From Triticum aestivum (taxonomy: Eukaryota > Streptophyta > Magnoliopsida > Poales > Poaceae): a stretch of 64,000 nucleotides of DNA. Position numbers and translations under genes: made by a program. The notes below the pieces were generated by a model, which saw only the letters and a list, made by a program, of their open reading frames with translations, ran no database searches and was not told the origin of the DNA. Location of the stretch: NCBI RefSeq assembly GCF_018294505.1, contig NC_057801.1:851168835-851232834 (forward strand), in the 5' to 3' direction. Positions 1-12,289 of the stretch are shown here, piece by piece (position 1 is the first letter of the stretch; each line of letters starts with the position of its first letter).

Positions 1-898
1 CATGAACCGGTACCAATGCCCCCTTTTAGTCCCGGTTGGTGCCACCAACCGGGACCAAAGGCCCCTGTGCTGCCCGCGTTGCGGCCAAAGTTTAGTCCCA
101 CCTCGCTAGTTGAGAGGGCTCGAGAGTGGTTTATAAGCGCTGCTGCGCCCACCCTCTCGAGCTCCTTTCAACTGCAGGCTTTTGGGCCTAATCTCACACT
201 ATGCTGCTGTGGGCCTATTGGGCCTTCTGCGGGCCTGAATCCTGACCCAGGTTGGGTTTCTAGTCGTATTCAGGCCGTGGTGGCCCAATAGGTGGCAGTT
301 TTTTTATTTTTTTTCAGTTTTTTGTTTTGTTTTCTGCATTATTTATTTTCTTTTATTTTTTGATTTATTTTTTAATTCTTTTTTTATTTTAGTTTTCGAA
401 AAATTATAAACTTTCTGTTAGTGCCATTAGTTTTCAAATTTGAAAACACTTTTTTTGTTTTTTTGTTTTCTTTGTTGCTTTATTTATTTTGTTTTGTTTC
501 TACTTACAACAAAATACTTATTGTTGCTATTTTTATTTTGTGTCCAGTTTTTTTGTTTTGTTTTCTGCATTATTTATTTTCTTTTGTTTTTTGCTTTATT
601 TTTTAATTCTTTTTTGCTTTTAGGTCAGCAGAATTATAAACTTTCTATTAGTGCCATTAGTTTTAGAAAAATTATAAACTTTCTGTTAGTGCCATTAGTT
701 TTCAAATTTGAATAGTTAAAATTTGAATTCTTTAAAATTTGTGTGAATCACAAGTTTGTGATTAACTTTACTAAAAAAATGAACATAGATGCGCCTATAG
801 AGAAAATTCAACCTAAATTCATAATAGTTGGCATGGTGTCATACTAGTCTGTTACAAAGTTGGCATGGTATCATCATAATAATTGCGGGAGAAAGTCT

Positions 899-3800
899 TC
901 ACTTTTTATTCGCCTGTGTCATTTGCTTATTGCGCCGTAACCATGGATAATCTTCATCGTTTATCAGGATGCTGGGGTCAGCCTTGACTTTGAAGGCAGG
1001 AATGTCATGAAACTTTTCATAATCTTCGGACATGTCTGTCCTGCCCTCCACTCCCACGATGTCCCTTTTTCCTGAAAGAACTATGTGGCGCTTTGGCTCA
1101 TCGTATGATGTATTCGCTTCCTTATCTTTTCTTTTTCTCGGTTTGGTAGACATGTCCTTCACATAGATAACCTGTGCCACATCATTGGCTAGGACGAACG
1201 GTTCGTCAGTGTACCCAAGATTTTTCAGATCCACTATTGTCATTCCGTACTGTGGGTCTACCTGTACCCAGATTGACCCATTTGCACTTAAACAAAGGGA
1301 CCTTAAAATCATGTCAGTAGTCAAGTTCCCATATGTCCACTATGTAACCATAATATGTGTCCTTTCCCCTCTCGGTTGTTGCATCAAAGCAGACACCGCT
1401 GTTTTGGTTGGTGCTCTTTTGATCTTGGTCAATCGTGTAAAATGTATTCCCATTTATCTCGTATTATTCGTAAATCAATACAATCAAAGATGGTCCCCTG
1501 GACAACAAGTACAGTTCATCACAAATAGTGTTGTCACCTCTGAGATGTGTTTCCAACCAACTGCTGAAAGTCCTGATGTGTTCACATATAATCCAGTCGT
1601 CACACTGCTCCGGGTGTTTGGAGCGCAGACTGTTCTTTTGTTCATCGACATATGGGGTCACCAAGGTAGAGTCTGTAGAACTGTGTAGTGTGCTTGATAC
1701 CAAGAATATCCGTCCCTGCATATTATTGAGTCCCTTCCAAGCGTGCCTTTTCCAGTCAGTCTCCCCTCATACCGCGATTTAGGGAGACCTATCTTCTTAA
1801 GGCCAGGAATGAAGTCAACACAAAACCCGATGACATCCTCTGTTTGATGGCCCATGGAGATGCTTCCTTCTGGCCTAGCGCAGTTACGGACATATTTCTT
1901 TAGGACTCCCATGAACCTCTCAAAGGGGTACATATTGTGTAGAAATACGGGGCCCAGAATGACAATCTCGTCAACTAGATAACTAGGACGTGCGTCATGA
2001 TATTGAAGAAGGATGGTGGGAACACCAACTCGAAACTGACAAGGCATTGCACCTCATCACTCCTTAGCCTTGGTATGATTTCTGCATCGATCACCTTCTA
2101 AGAGATTGCATTGAGGAATGCACATAGCTTCACAGTGGCTAATCGGACTTTTTCCGATAGAAGCCCCCTCAATGCAACTAGAAGCAGTTGCGTCATAATC
2201 ACGTGGCAGACATGAGACTTTAGGTTCTGAAACTTTTTCTCTGCCATATTTATTATTCCCTTTATATTCAACGAGAAGCCAGTCGGGACCTTCATACTAA
2301 GCAGGCATTCAAAGAAGATTTCCTTCTCTTCTTTGGTAAGAGCATAGCTGACAGGACCATACTGCTTTGGAGGCATGCCGTCTTTTTTGTGCAAACATTG
2401 CAGGTCCTCCCGTGCCTCAGTTGTATATTTTGTCTTTCCATACACGCCCAAGAAGCCTAGCAGGTTCACGCAAAGGTTCTTCATCACGTGCATCACGTCA
2501 ATTGAAGAGCGGACCTCTAGGTCTTTCCAATAGGGTAGGTCCCAAAATATAGATTTCATCTTCCACATGGGTGCGTGTCCCTCAGCGTCATTTGGAACAA
2601 CTAGTGCACCGGGACCCTTTCCAAAGATTACGTGTAAATCATTGACCATAGCAAGTACGTGATCACCGGTACACATGGCGTGCTTCTTCCGGTGATCTAC
2701 CTCGCCTGTGAAATGCTTGCCTTTCTTTCGACATTGATGGTTGGTCGGAAGAAATCGATGATGGCCCAGGTACACATTCTTCCTGCAGCTTCCCAGGTAT
2801 ATACTATCCGTGTCAAGTAAACACTGCGTGCATGCGTGGTATCCCTTGTTTGTCTGTCCTGAAAGGTTACTGAGAGCGGGCCAATCGTTGATGGTCACAA
2901 ACAGCAACGCCTTTAGGTCAAATTCCTCCTGTTTGTGCTCATCCCACATACGTACACCTTTTCCATTCCATAGTTGTAAAAGTTCTTCAACTAATGGCCT
3001 TAGGTACACATCAATGTCGTTGCCGGGTTGCTTAGGGCCTTGGATGAGAACTGGCATCATAATGAACTTCCACTTCATGCACATCCAAGGTGGAAGGTTA
3101 TACATACATAGAGTCACGGGCCAGGTGCTGTGATTGCTGCTCTGCTCCCCGAAAGGATTAATTCCATCCGCGCTTAAAGCAAACCATACGTTCCTTGGGT
3201 CACTTACAAACTCATCCCAGTACTTTCTCTCGATTTTTCTCCACTGCGACCCATCAGCGGGTGCTCTCAACTTCTCGTCTTTCTTACGGTCCTCACTGTG
3301 CCATCGCATCAACTTGGCATGCTCTCCGTTTCTGAACAGACGTTTCAACCGTAGTATTATAGGAGCATACTACATCACCTTCGCAGGAACCCTCTTCCTG
3401 GGTGGCTCGCCGGCAACATCACCAGGGTCATCTTGTCTGATCTTATATCGTAATGCACCGCATAACGGGCATGCGTTCAGATCCTTGTACGCACCGCAGT
3501 AGAGGATGCAGTCATTAGGGCATGCATGTATCTTCTGCACGTCCAATCCTAGAGTGCATACGACCTTCTTTGATGCGTATGTACTGTCGGGCAATTCGTT
3601 ATCCTTTGGAAGCTTCTTCTTCAATATTTTCAGTAGCTTCTCAAATCGTTTGTCAGGCACAGCATTCTCTGCCTTCCACTGAAGCAATTCCAGTACGGTA
3701 CCGAGCTTTGTGTTGCCATCTTCGAAATTGGGGTACAACCCTTTTTTGTGATCCTCTAACATGCGATCGAACTTCAGCTTCTCCTTTTGACTTTCGCATT

Positions 3801-4223
3801 GCGTCCTTGCATCGACAATGACCCGGCAGAGATCATCGGGCACATCGTCTGGTTCCTCTTGATCTTCAGCAGCTTCGCCCGTTGCATCATCATCGTGCAC
3901 ATCGTCCGGTTCCTCTTGATCTTCAGTAGCATCACCGTATTCAGGGGGCACATAGTTGTCATCGTACTCTTCTTCTTCGCCGTCTTCCATCATAACCCCT
4001 ATTTCTCCGTGCCTCGTCCAAACAATATAGTGTGGCATGAAACCCTTGTAAACCAGGTGGGTGTGAAGGATTTTCCAGTCAGAGTAAGGCTTCGTATTCC
4101 CACATATAGGGCATGGACAACACATAAAACCATTCTGCTTGTTTGCCTCAGCCACTTCGAGAAAATCACGCCCTTAATGTACTCGGAGGTGTGTCTTTCA
4201 CTGTACATCCATTGCCGGTTCAT
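899..4223 (-). pseudogene. TNP2-like CACTA transposase, copy A, multiply broken
   Basis: This would be the DDE transposase that cuts CACTA ends. The reading starts MNRQWMYSERHTSEY (transposase-associated N-terminal domain with a CPCPICGN cysteine cluster). It passes through an acidic stretch and the TNP2 core (motifs LSADGINPFGEQ, FVTINDWPALSNLSGQ, IFWDLPYW) and ends in the DUF4218/DUF4216-type C-terminal part (PVFLHNM, GYTDEPFVLANDV). Lesions against copies B and C are a 4-base deletion near 4168, Trp to TAG at 3370-3372, Gln to TAG at 2098-2100, a one-base loss near 1979 and a frame change before the final 141-codon segment. It cannot make an active protein. Domain names are from family knowledge; the lesions are seen by comparing the three copies here. 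Confidence 0.9.
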
Positions 4224-4404
4224 TTGCGTGCATTATATATAATTAAGTGTGTAAAAAATCATTACAGAACATCATGAATAGATAATTAAGTGACCAAATT
4301 AATAGAAGTTCATCATCACATTAAAACCAAAGTACATACATAGTTCTCATCTAACAACATAAAGCTCTGCAGAGCATCTAAATTAATTAAACCATACATT
4401 GGAA

Positions 4405-4851
4405 CTATGTAAAACATTTCAATGCGAAAACAAATGCGATCATAATCGCAACCAAGGTAACAACTCATCCAACGGCATAATGATACCAAGCCTCGGTATG
4501 AAAGGCATATTTTCTAATCTTTCTAATCTTCAAGCGCATTGCATCCATCTTGATCTTGTGATCATCGACGACATCCGCAACATGCAACTCCAATATCATC
4601 TTCTCCTCCTCAATTTTTCTTATTTTTTCCTTCAAGAAATTGTTTTCTTCTTCAACTAAATTTAATCTCTCGACAATCGGGTCGGTTGGAATTTCCGGTT
4701 CAACAACCTCCTAGATAAATAAAATCTATGTCACGTTGGTCGGCATAATTTTCATAAACAATAAATGAACCAATAGTTATGAAAAGATAATATATACCAC
4801 ATCCGAATCATAGACAGGACTAGGGCCGATGGGGGAGGATACCAGAACCAG
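4405..4851 (-). pseudogene. Small coiled-coil plus membrane-segment CACTA gene, copy A, broken
   Basis: This is the counterpart of the intact two-exon gene at 44740-45186. Exon 1 is at 4798-4851 and exon 2 at 4405-4710, joined by a GT/AG intron of the same phase. Two lesions are visible. The start codon ATG of copy B is CTG here (4849-4851). In the membrane segment, a Ser codon in copy B (TCA) reads TGA here, giving a stop right after the AWYHYAVG motif. The body, with LELHVADVVDDHKIKM, is unchanged. Function is unknown. Confidence 0.75.
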
Positions 4852-5246
4852 CGCACTATATAAGATGCAATAATAAAAGTAAGAAAATTACACAAGTATC
4901 TATCTAAACATACAAGTAAGAATATTTTTCCTTTCAGAAAGAAGATAAGAACAAGAGGCTCACCACGGTGGTGCCGGCGATGAGATAGGCGCGGGCGATC
5001 GACGGCGGTGAAGACGGGGACGGGACGTGACGGACCGCAAAACCTAGATAAATATTGAGGAAAAATGGAGCTTGGAGGTCAAGCTTGGAGAGGAGAAAGC
5101 TTAAGTAGGGTGGCTCGGGCATTCCATCGAACACCTCGTGTGCATAGGAGGTGAGCTAGAGCAACACAAAGCTCTCCCCTCGCCGGCCTGGAAAAACAGA
5201 GCAGTGGGAGTGCTCTGCTCGCGGGCGAGGGGTATATATAGGCAAT

Positions 5247-5535
5247 TCATTGGTCCCGGTTCGTGGCATGAACCGGGAGTAAAGGGCAGCCTTTGGTCCC
5301 AGTTCAAACCACCAACCGGGACCAATGGTGGTGGGCCAGGAGCGAGGCCCATTGGTCCCGGTTCGTCCCACCAACTGGGACCAAAAGGTCCAAACGAACC
5401 GGGACCAATGGCCCACGTGGCCCGGCCGGCCCCCGGGGCTAACGAACCGGGTCCAATGCCCCATGGGTCCCGGTTCTGGACTGAACTGGGACTAATGGGC
5501 TTACCCGTCCTAGACCATTGCCCCCTTTTCTAATA
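5247..5535. repeat. Subterminal inverted-repeat array of CACTA copy A
   Basis: There are several forward and inverted copies of the motif around TTGGTCCCGGTTCGT and its complement AACCGGGACCAATG, with varying spacers up to the terminus. Such arrays are the binding sites of the second CACTA protein (TnpA-like) in known En/Spm elements. Neighbouring copies can pair into hairpins. The same array is at 45582-45870. Confidence 0.85.
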
Positions 5536-5538
5536 GTG

Positions 5539-6604
5539 TAAGCAAGCGACCATTATCTCTAATTAACTCTAAGACTAATGGGCCCATTAGGCCCATTACG
5601 TACTCTAACACTACACCCCACCTGGACATGCAGCCTGTCCTCGAGCTGTAGCCTAACCAACTTATAACCATGACTTGACGCAACACAAACCTAACACCTA
5701 AAAACAAGCCTTTTACATCTCGGCTTGTTTTATTATTCTCAACCTGAAATGGACTGGGACGCTTTATTTTGGACCCCTTAACAAAAGGTGGACACCATCT
5801 GCACGTCGGACGTGCACGTGTACAGCCACCTGGATCCCATGGACACCATCTGGACATGAGGAGTGCATGTGTACGACCACCTGGAAGTGGTTGCAAGAGT
5901 GACCAGCAGAGGCGCCCTAGCGGCGGCCGGTGGCAGAATGCAGTGGTGCTACGCGGTGCGCTGCTATCGGTGACACCATGCCTTCTCCCTACTGGATGGC
6001 TGTTGGTTTGCACCGCACAGGGAAGAGTGGAGGGCTTGCGATGGAGAATGACGAGGAGCGGTGTGCCCCCCCCCAACCGCAGATGTTGTAGACTTTGAGG
6101 TCGCTGCCCGCGGGGAAAAGAGCATGCCCGCCGCCTATGGGGGAAACCGCATGCCCAAGATCCCCGACGCAGCGGATGAGATCGCGGTCCTTTGCACAGC
6201 GAAGGGCAACTTGGAGGAGCGGCAGCTGCAGAGCACGCACGTCCCGCACACGCCGACGCGCTAGGAGGCCGCGCACAGAAGCCTGCAGCCTCACCGCCGC
6301 CGACACGTGGCCGGTAGCGATCCAAGATGGAAGCAGTGACGACGACGGCGGGGACTGGACTTGGTGAAGCGGGACTCCCGCCGCTTAATTATGTTCTCTA
6401 TGATGGGATGGAGCAAGCTAAGCAATTAGAATTTGGCCACAAGAAACACGTCGATTAAGAGAACAAGATTCACAACAGATTAACGTACATCAATGAAAAA
6501 CCAAAAACCAAATTTCTCTGGTGATCAACATAACAGAGTATCAAATTACATCACACATGAAATTCCCTTTTGAAGGATATCCTATTTGACGTTCCTCCAG
6601 CCAA
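5539..6604. repeat. 1.07-kb flank of copy A, duplicated at 45874-46937
   Basis: The sequence right of the CACTA end matches 45874-46937 almost base for base. In one 78-base stretch I counted four differences. Both begin with TAA and both contain a minus-strand stretch reading VRLQASVRGLLARRRVR (copy A), which resembles a calmodulin-binding IQ motif. The frame is open for only about 100 codons with no convincing gene structure, so I treat it as a transposon or gene relic. Homology stops after GTTCCTCC[A/T]GCCA; copy A then enters unrelated sequence leading to the 310-bp repeat. Confidence 0.8.
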
Positions 6605-6655
6605 TTGTTCTCAAATTAAACTATCCAAATCAGGTGATTCTCCTCTTATTATCGG

Positions 6656-6966
6656 TCGAGAGGGGGTATATATATCGACCGCCCCTCATGTCGAAGTTAT
6701 CCAGGAGGGGGTTATATCGACAACGACGCGACATACATATACATGGAGAATGAAGAAAGGAATAGAGGAGAAAGAAGAAAAAATAGAATTTCTATTTTTT
6801 TTCTTCTTTCTCCTCTATTCATTTCTTCTTCTTCTCCTCTTCTTTTTCTTCTTCTCCCTCATGTTGAAGTTATCGAGAGGGGTATAGCGACGACGACAAA
6901 GGAAGATCGAAGAAAAAAAAAGAAAAAAAGAGGAGAAGAAGAAATGAATAGAGGAGAAGAGGGGGT
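6656..6966. repeat. Unit 1 of a ~310-bp tandem repeat, purine/pyrimidine rich
   Basis: The unit runs from GAGAGGGGGTATATATATCG through TCATGTCGAAGTTATCCAGG, then a GA-rich arm and its CT-rich complement (GGAATAGAGGAGAAAGAAG against CTTTCTCCTCTATTC), then a second GTTATCGAGAGGGGTAT-like element and another GA-rich arm. A second unit is at 27321-27542 plus 39291-39370. The arms can fold back on each other. I do not recognise the family. Confidence 0.75.
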
Positions 6967-6990
6967 CACTACTAGGGAAAAGCCTATACA

Positions 6991-7325
6991 CAGAATCTTA
7001 GCAGCAGCGCGGCTCAAAAAGGAGCGCTGCTGCTAACTAGTAGTAGCGCGTGTGCGGGAAACCCGCTGCTAATAAGTTTTTAGCAGTAGCGCGCTCGGCG
7101 TAAAACGTGCTGCTACAAATATCGACCGGTGGTGTTCACCTAACTCTATTTAGCAGTAGCGCGGTCGCGCGACCCGCGCTACTGCCAAGGATGTAGTAGT
7201 AGCGCGCTTTTTCTGAGATCGCTGCTGCTAAATTTCAAATTGCCACACTTTTTTGTCCCAGTTAGCAGTAGCGCCGTATCCCAAAGCATGCTGCTGCTAA
7301 TTCCTTAGCAGCAGCGCGTTTTAGA
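6991..7325. repeat. Left subterminal repeats of CACTA-2
   Basis: There are many forward and inverted copies of TTAGCAGTAGCGCG-like units. One perfect-looking pair is TTAGCAGCAGCGC with GCGCTGCTGCTAA around a short spacer near 6999-7035. The right end has the matching array at 27091-27310. Confidence 0.85.
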
Positions 7326-7417
7326 TCCCGCGCTACTGCTAACCCGCACCAACCCACCACCTTTTCCCCACCCGTCCCTCCCCTCCCCCTACTCTCTTTC
7401 CTTCCGCCTACCTCCCC

Positions 7418-7524
7418 NNNNNNNNNNNNNNNNNNNNNNNNNNNNNNNNNNNNNNNNNNNNNNNNNNNNNNNNNNNNNNNNNNNNNNNNNNNNNNNNNNN
7501 NNNNNNNNNNNNNNNNNNNNNNNN
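7418..7524. other. Assembly gap (N run)
   Basis: 107 N flanked on both sides by CT-rich low-complexity sequence (CTTCCGCCTACCTCCCC and CTTCCCTTCCCCCTACCTCC), which are probably the two ends of one pyrimidine-rich tract in the TNP2 leader. Confidence 0.95.
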
Positions 7525-7637
7525 CTTCCCTTCCCCCTACCTCCCCCACATGCTCCCACTCTCACTCTTCTTCTTCCTCAATACTTCTCCCCCATTACTC
7601 TCTCTCTTCTATCCACCTTTCTCTCTCTTCATTACTC

Positions 7638-7962
7638 CTACCTAACTACACCACCTCCATTAATGCATCTCCTTTCTCTTTTTCCTTCCCCCTCCACTAG
7701 TTGAAGTTGTCTCCTCCCAAATTAGGTAGCNNNNNNNNNNNNNNNNNNNNNNNNNNNNNNNNNNNNNNNNNNNNNNNNNNNNNNNNNNNNNNNNNNNNNN
7801 NNNNNNNNNNNNNNNNNNNNNNNNNNNNNNNNNNNNNNNNNNNNNNNNNNNNNNNNNNNNNNNNNNNNCTACCTAACTACACCACCTCCATTAATGCATC
7901 TCCTTTCTCTTTTTCCTTCTCCCTCCACTAGTTGAAGTAGTCTCCTCCCAAATTAGGTAGCT
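7638..7962. repeat. ~92-bp direct repeat flanking a 138-N gap (7731-7868)
   Basis: The sequence from CTACCTAACTACACCACC to CCCAAATTAGGTAGC occurs just before the gap (7639-7730) and again just after it (7869-7962), with only a few base changes. It is either a true tandem repeat that stopped assembly or overlapping contig ends placed on both sides of a false gap. It lies in the leader upstream of the CACTA-2 transposase. Confidence 0.8.
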
Positions 7963-8376
7963 AGGTAGATGTAGGATTTAGTTAAGTGACCTATTTGCCC
8001 CCTAAAAAGATCTATCTTTGTCAAGAAGAGCTTTGTGCACTTTTGATCTCCCTACAACATCATCTCCACCGTGTACTCGATCTCGATCGAGATAGAGGTG
8101 ATGAAAATTTCATACTTTTCAAAATGGAAATATGTTTATGTGTGTGTGATATGTTTGTGGAAATTGTGTGTGTGGCATGAGTTGACGCCAAATTGTGCTT
8201 TTGAGTTTCCTATGTTTTGCCGAAATGTTGATTTATTTCCGTTTCGGCGAATTCCGGGCAAACTCTAGATCCATATATGTCCTATATTTAGGGAAGGTCA
8301 TGCCAAATTTTTTTATGACTTTGATGCATGCATGCATTTTCATAATCAATTTGTTTATTATTACCGTGCAGAGTTG

Positions 8377-11300
8377 ATGATGGTCAGTGGAACGATGGTG
8401 GACAGGTGGTTGCGGTCGGCGGTGCAGGACATGCAAGAAAATAACCGGACAAAGGTTTTATGTCCGTGTCGAAAATGCAAAGGAATAGTTTGGCTCGACT
8501 CCCATGACGATGGTCGTGTCGAAGTGCGCCTGCTCATGACTGGTTTCATGGATGGCTATACTCGGTGGATAATTGAACATGAGGATGACGATGTTGAGGA
8601 TGCCGACGGGGCAGGCAATGATGACTTGGGGCAAGACGAAGAGATGATCGATAATGGCGGCGGGGAAGAGGCCGGACATGGCGGCGGAGAAGGGGCCGGA
8701 CATGGCGGAGGAGAAGGGGCCGGACATGGCGGCGGAGAGAACGACATGGACTCCACGCAGCAGAGTTCGTCGGTACTAAGTTCAATTGTGCGGGACCCTC
8801 ATGTTCAAGCATTGCTTCGCAAGGAGACGAGTACTGAGAGAGCTGCTTCTAGAGAGGAGGCTAAGCTGGGGAAACTGGTGGTAGACTCGAACACTCCATT
8901 GTATGATGGTTGCATTCCTGAGGTGACCCGCTTGAGTTTCACGCTCCAACTCCTGAAGACGAAGGCTAAAAACAAATGGACCGACACTAGCCTCGATGAT
9001 CATCTCAAGTACCTAAAGGATGTTCTTCCCGTGGGTAATCTATGTCCTACTAGTGTTGATGTGGCCAAGAAGATCGTGTGCCCTCTTGATCTGCCACACG
9101 TTAGATACCATGCATGCATCAACGATTGCATAATTTATCGAAAGGAGCACGCGGAAAAAACAAGTTGTCCGGTGTGCCCAGAAAGTTGTATGGTACTTAC
9201 CGATCACTCCACGTCTCCAGAGGTATTTTGTAGATCCCAAGGAAGCTAAGCTAATGTGCTGGCACGCGGAGAGGAAGAAGCCCGACGATGGAGATGATCC
9301 GAAGCTGAGACAGGTGAATGATGGAAGCCAGTGGAGAGCGTTGAACAGCTTCTATCGGTATTTTGAATGTGATGCAAGGAACATCGTGCTCGGCGCGTGT
9401 ACCGATGGCATGAATCCGTTTGGCAACTAGAACACCAACCATAGCACATGGCCCGTGTTTGTATGGATGTATAACCTCCCCCCTGGTTGTGCATGAACTC
9501 GAAGTACATTCACATGAATATGCTTATTCAAGGGCCGAAACAACCAGGAAATAATATTAATTTGTATCTGGGGCTACTTCAAGAGGAGTTAGACACGTTA
9601 TGGAAAACACCGGCCAAGACATGGGACGCCAGCAAAGGTGAGTATTTCAACATGAGAGCCGCGCTGATCACGACAGTGCAGGACTATCTCGGTTATGGAT
9701 ATGTGGCAGGCCAGGTGTGCCATGGATATTGCGGATGCACGCGGTGCATGGATGATGCGACATCTCAGCAGCTAACGTCAAGGAAAGATGGCGGGTCTGG
9801 GAAAATCGTGTACATGGGACATCGAAGATGGCTTGAACAGGACGACCCGTGGAGAAACCGTGGAGATCTATTCAATGGTCACGCTGAGCATCGAGGACCT
9901 CCACGTAAGCGGAGCGGTGCCGAAATCGATGAGATGTTGAAAAACTGGAAGGAGTGCCCCGTGCCGGGAAAGACGATGAGAAAGGCGCCGGAGCCGCTGC
10001 TGAAGGTATGGAAGACGAGGTCTGTGTTCTGGGACTTGGAGTACTGGCACAAACTCGATACACCTCATTGCCTTGATCAAATGCATATCTGTAAGAATGT
10101 CCTTGAGAGCTTGCTCGCAACACTGATGAACATGCCGGATAAGACCAAGGATGGGCCGAAGGCAAGAAAAGACTTGCAAGATTTGAAAATCAGGGAAGAT
10201 CTGCACATGCCGCCCCGTAAAATGTCAGACGAGACAGAGACGGAGACAGAGGCACGGGAGAAGAAGGGCAAGAAAATAAAGAAAGAGGATTATTGCCCCC
10301 CTTCTTGCTTCACCTTAAGTCAGGCTGAGATCAATCAATTCTTTAAGTGCCTTACCGGAGTCAAAGTTAGTTCCGGTTACTGTGGCAAGATAAGCGGATA
10401 TCTAGACACGGACAAGAAAAGGTTCAGCGGGATGAAGTCTCATGACTGTCATGTGATGATGACGCAGATACTACTTATTGCCCTCAGAGGGATAATGGAC
10501 AAGCACGTCCGTGACATGCTTATTGGTCTCTGCAACTTTTTCGACGTCATCTCTTGAAAGTCGATCAGTGTGAAGCAGCTCCAAAGGCTACAAGAAGAGA
10601 TCGTTGTGATACTGAATGAGCTTGAGATGTACTTCCCGCGCGTGTTCTTCGACGTGATGGTGCATCTGTGTGTCCATATTGTGGATGACATAATAGACCC
10701 GGGGCCGTCATTCCTGCACAACATGATGCCGTTTGAGAGGATGAATGGGATCATCAAAGGATTCGTTCGTAACATGTCCCGTCCGGATGGAAGCATCGAC
10801 CAGGGCTATTTGGCACAAGAGTGCATCTCTTTCTGTGAGAATTTTCTATATGGCGCAGACCAGCCGCCTGGTGTTAGTGTTGGTTTGCCCGTTAACAAGC
10901 ACGATGGGAGGCTCGAAGGAGATGGTCACTGCAACGGTCGCAGGGAACTGCACGTGGCATACTCAGATCGATGCAGCGACTTTGACAGAGCAAACTTGGT
11001 AGTGCTACAACACCTAGACGAGGTAGATCCTTTCGTGGCACTACACAAAGAAATTATCGCAAAGAAGTATTGTGACCGGGGGGGTATGCAGGACGGACGC
11101 CGAAGATACTAGAGAGCACAACTCCACTTTCCTGCATTGGTTCAAACAACATATTATTGCTAATCCCCCGGAGGAGGGCTCTAAGGATGGATTGCTCATA
11201 TACGCCTTAGCACGTGGCCCCTCGCCCAACCTCGTAACCTATCAGGCATATGATATCAACGGATACACGTTCTACACGGAGGCCAAAGATATGGACAGTG

Positions 11301-11845
11301 ATGATCAGAACTCAGGGGTGACGATGGAATGCATGACCGGCAGCGACAACGGCGCAACTGAACGATTTTATGGAAGGGTCGAGGAGATCTGGGAGCTTGA
11401 CTACTCTGGACTGCACAACATGACGATGTTCCGTGTCAGATGGGCTAAGAATGTCGAAAGAGAAAGCCGGATTTTCACTACCATGACTATACCCGACGCC
11501 AAGAGCGCTACTGTGAACGCTATCGCAAAAAACGAGCCATGGGTACACGCTAAGCACGTGACACAATGCTTCTACATAACTGACCCACGCAAACCCAGCC
11601 ATGTTGTCGTGAGGAGAGGCAAAAGGAACATCATTGGAATGGATGGAGTCGCCAACGAGGAAGACTATGATCAGTACGGCAACCCAGTGAGGGAAGATGG
11701 CGATGATGATGAAGTATACGTCAAAAGAAGAATCAATACTACATTACCTAAGAAAAATCGTACTCCATGGAAAAGGCAAAGTCACAATGAGGGGCTCAAT
11801 TATTCTTCGACGAACAAGAAGGGAAAGAAGCTGACTCAAAAATGA
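8377..11845 (+). pseudogene. TNP2-like transposase of CACTA-2, broken
   Basis: This is homologous to the TNP2 of copies A, B and C but clearly of another family. The N-terminal domain has CPCRKCKG, followed by a Gly/Glu/His minisatellite (GGGEGAGH units at about 8651-8745). The core has CTDGMNPFGN, MLIQGPKQPGNNI, SVFWDLEYW and CHVMMTQILLIALRG; the C-terminal part has PSFLHNMMPFERMNG and EIWELDYSGL and ends KKGKKLTQK. Lesions are a frame change near 9180, TAG in place of an expected Gln at 9428-9430, TGA near 9495 in the shifted frame, TGA at 10554-10556 and a one-base frame change in a G run near 11080. The chosen start is the first Met after a possible splice acceptor (GTGCAG at 8366-8371). 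An upstream leader exon is likely. Confidence 0.88.
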
Positions 11846-11876
11846 AAACCTCAGCACTGAGGAAACGTATGTTATC

Positions 11877-11990
11877 GGTCCAATGATGTGTAATATATAT
11901 ATATATGTTCCTATTTTGTATACACACTTAGCCATTATTATGCATGGGTCCAATGATGTGTAATATATATGTTCCTATTTTGCATACATA
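11877..11990. repeat. Short tandem repeat downstream of the CACTA-2 transposase
   Basis: GGTCCAATGATGTGTAATAT followed by a TA run and GTTCCTATTTTG occurs twice in a row, about 70 bases apart. It lies in the presumed 3' untranslated region. Nothing else is visible between 11846 and 12090. Confidence 0.65.
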
Positions 11991-12093
11991 GTTAACCGTC
12001 AAATGATGCAATATATATCGCCCTCCCTTCGTTCACTGCCCTCGGGAAATAAAAGTGGGATAAAATAAAGGAAAAGAAAAAGGAAAACTGGCA

Positions 12094-12235
12094 GTAGCGA
12101 CAGTAGTAGCAGCGCGTTTTGCATAAACCGCTACAGCTACTAAAGTTAGTAGTAGAGAATTTTGCCTAAATCGCTACAGCTACTGAAGTTAGTAGCAGCG
12201 CTTTTTGACCTAATGCACTACTGCTACGTCCACTT
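12094..12235. repeat. Internal block of CACTA-2 terminal-type repeats between gene 1 and gene 2
   Basis: Copies of the AGTAGCAGCGCGTTTTGC motif and its complement, the same unit as the two subterminal arrays, sit between the transposase 3' end and the GC-rich leader of gene 2. The A/B/C family has an equivalent block at the same place. Confidence 0.75.
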
Positions 12236-12289
12236 AACCCAAAATTCTCACTCGCCCTGCTTCATCCCGCCTTTTTCCCCCAAATCCTC

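Larger units (their letters stand above)
1..5538 (-). mobile_element. CACTA (En/Spm) transposon, copy A, cut by the window start
   Basis: The right terminus is an inverted CACTA end at 5534-5538 (TAGTG, reading CACTATTAGAAAAGGGGG on the minus strand), followed by TAA. Next to it lie arrays of inverted repeats built on the motif GGTCCCGGTT. Inside, on the minus strand, come a small membrane-protein gene and then a TNP2 transposase relic. The left part with gene 2 is outside the window. Positions 1-70 already hold an internal block of the same terminal motif, as in copies B and C. The sixth terminal base is T where copy B has G. Such TIR and subterminal motifs occur in Triticeae CACTA families such as Jorge, but the family name was not verified. 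Confidence 0.9.

Noticed and set aside
421..715. T-rich open frames giving Phe/Leu-rich peptides (also 40748-41039)
   Set aside because: They come from a low-complexity T-rich spacer of the CACTA element. Both copies have them only because the DNA is duplicated; no start context, motif or conservation supports coding.
5989..6306. IQ-motif-like protein in the duplicated flank (also 46284-46675)
   Set aside because: The motif LQAxVRGLLARRRVR is suggestive, but the rest of the frame has no IQ-protein features, the frame is short, and the segment looks like a piece of repeat DNA. Kept only as a remark.
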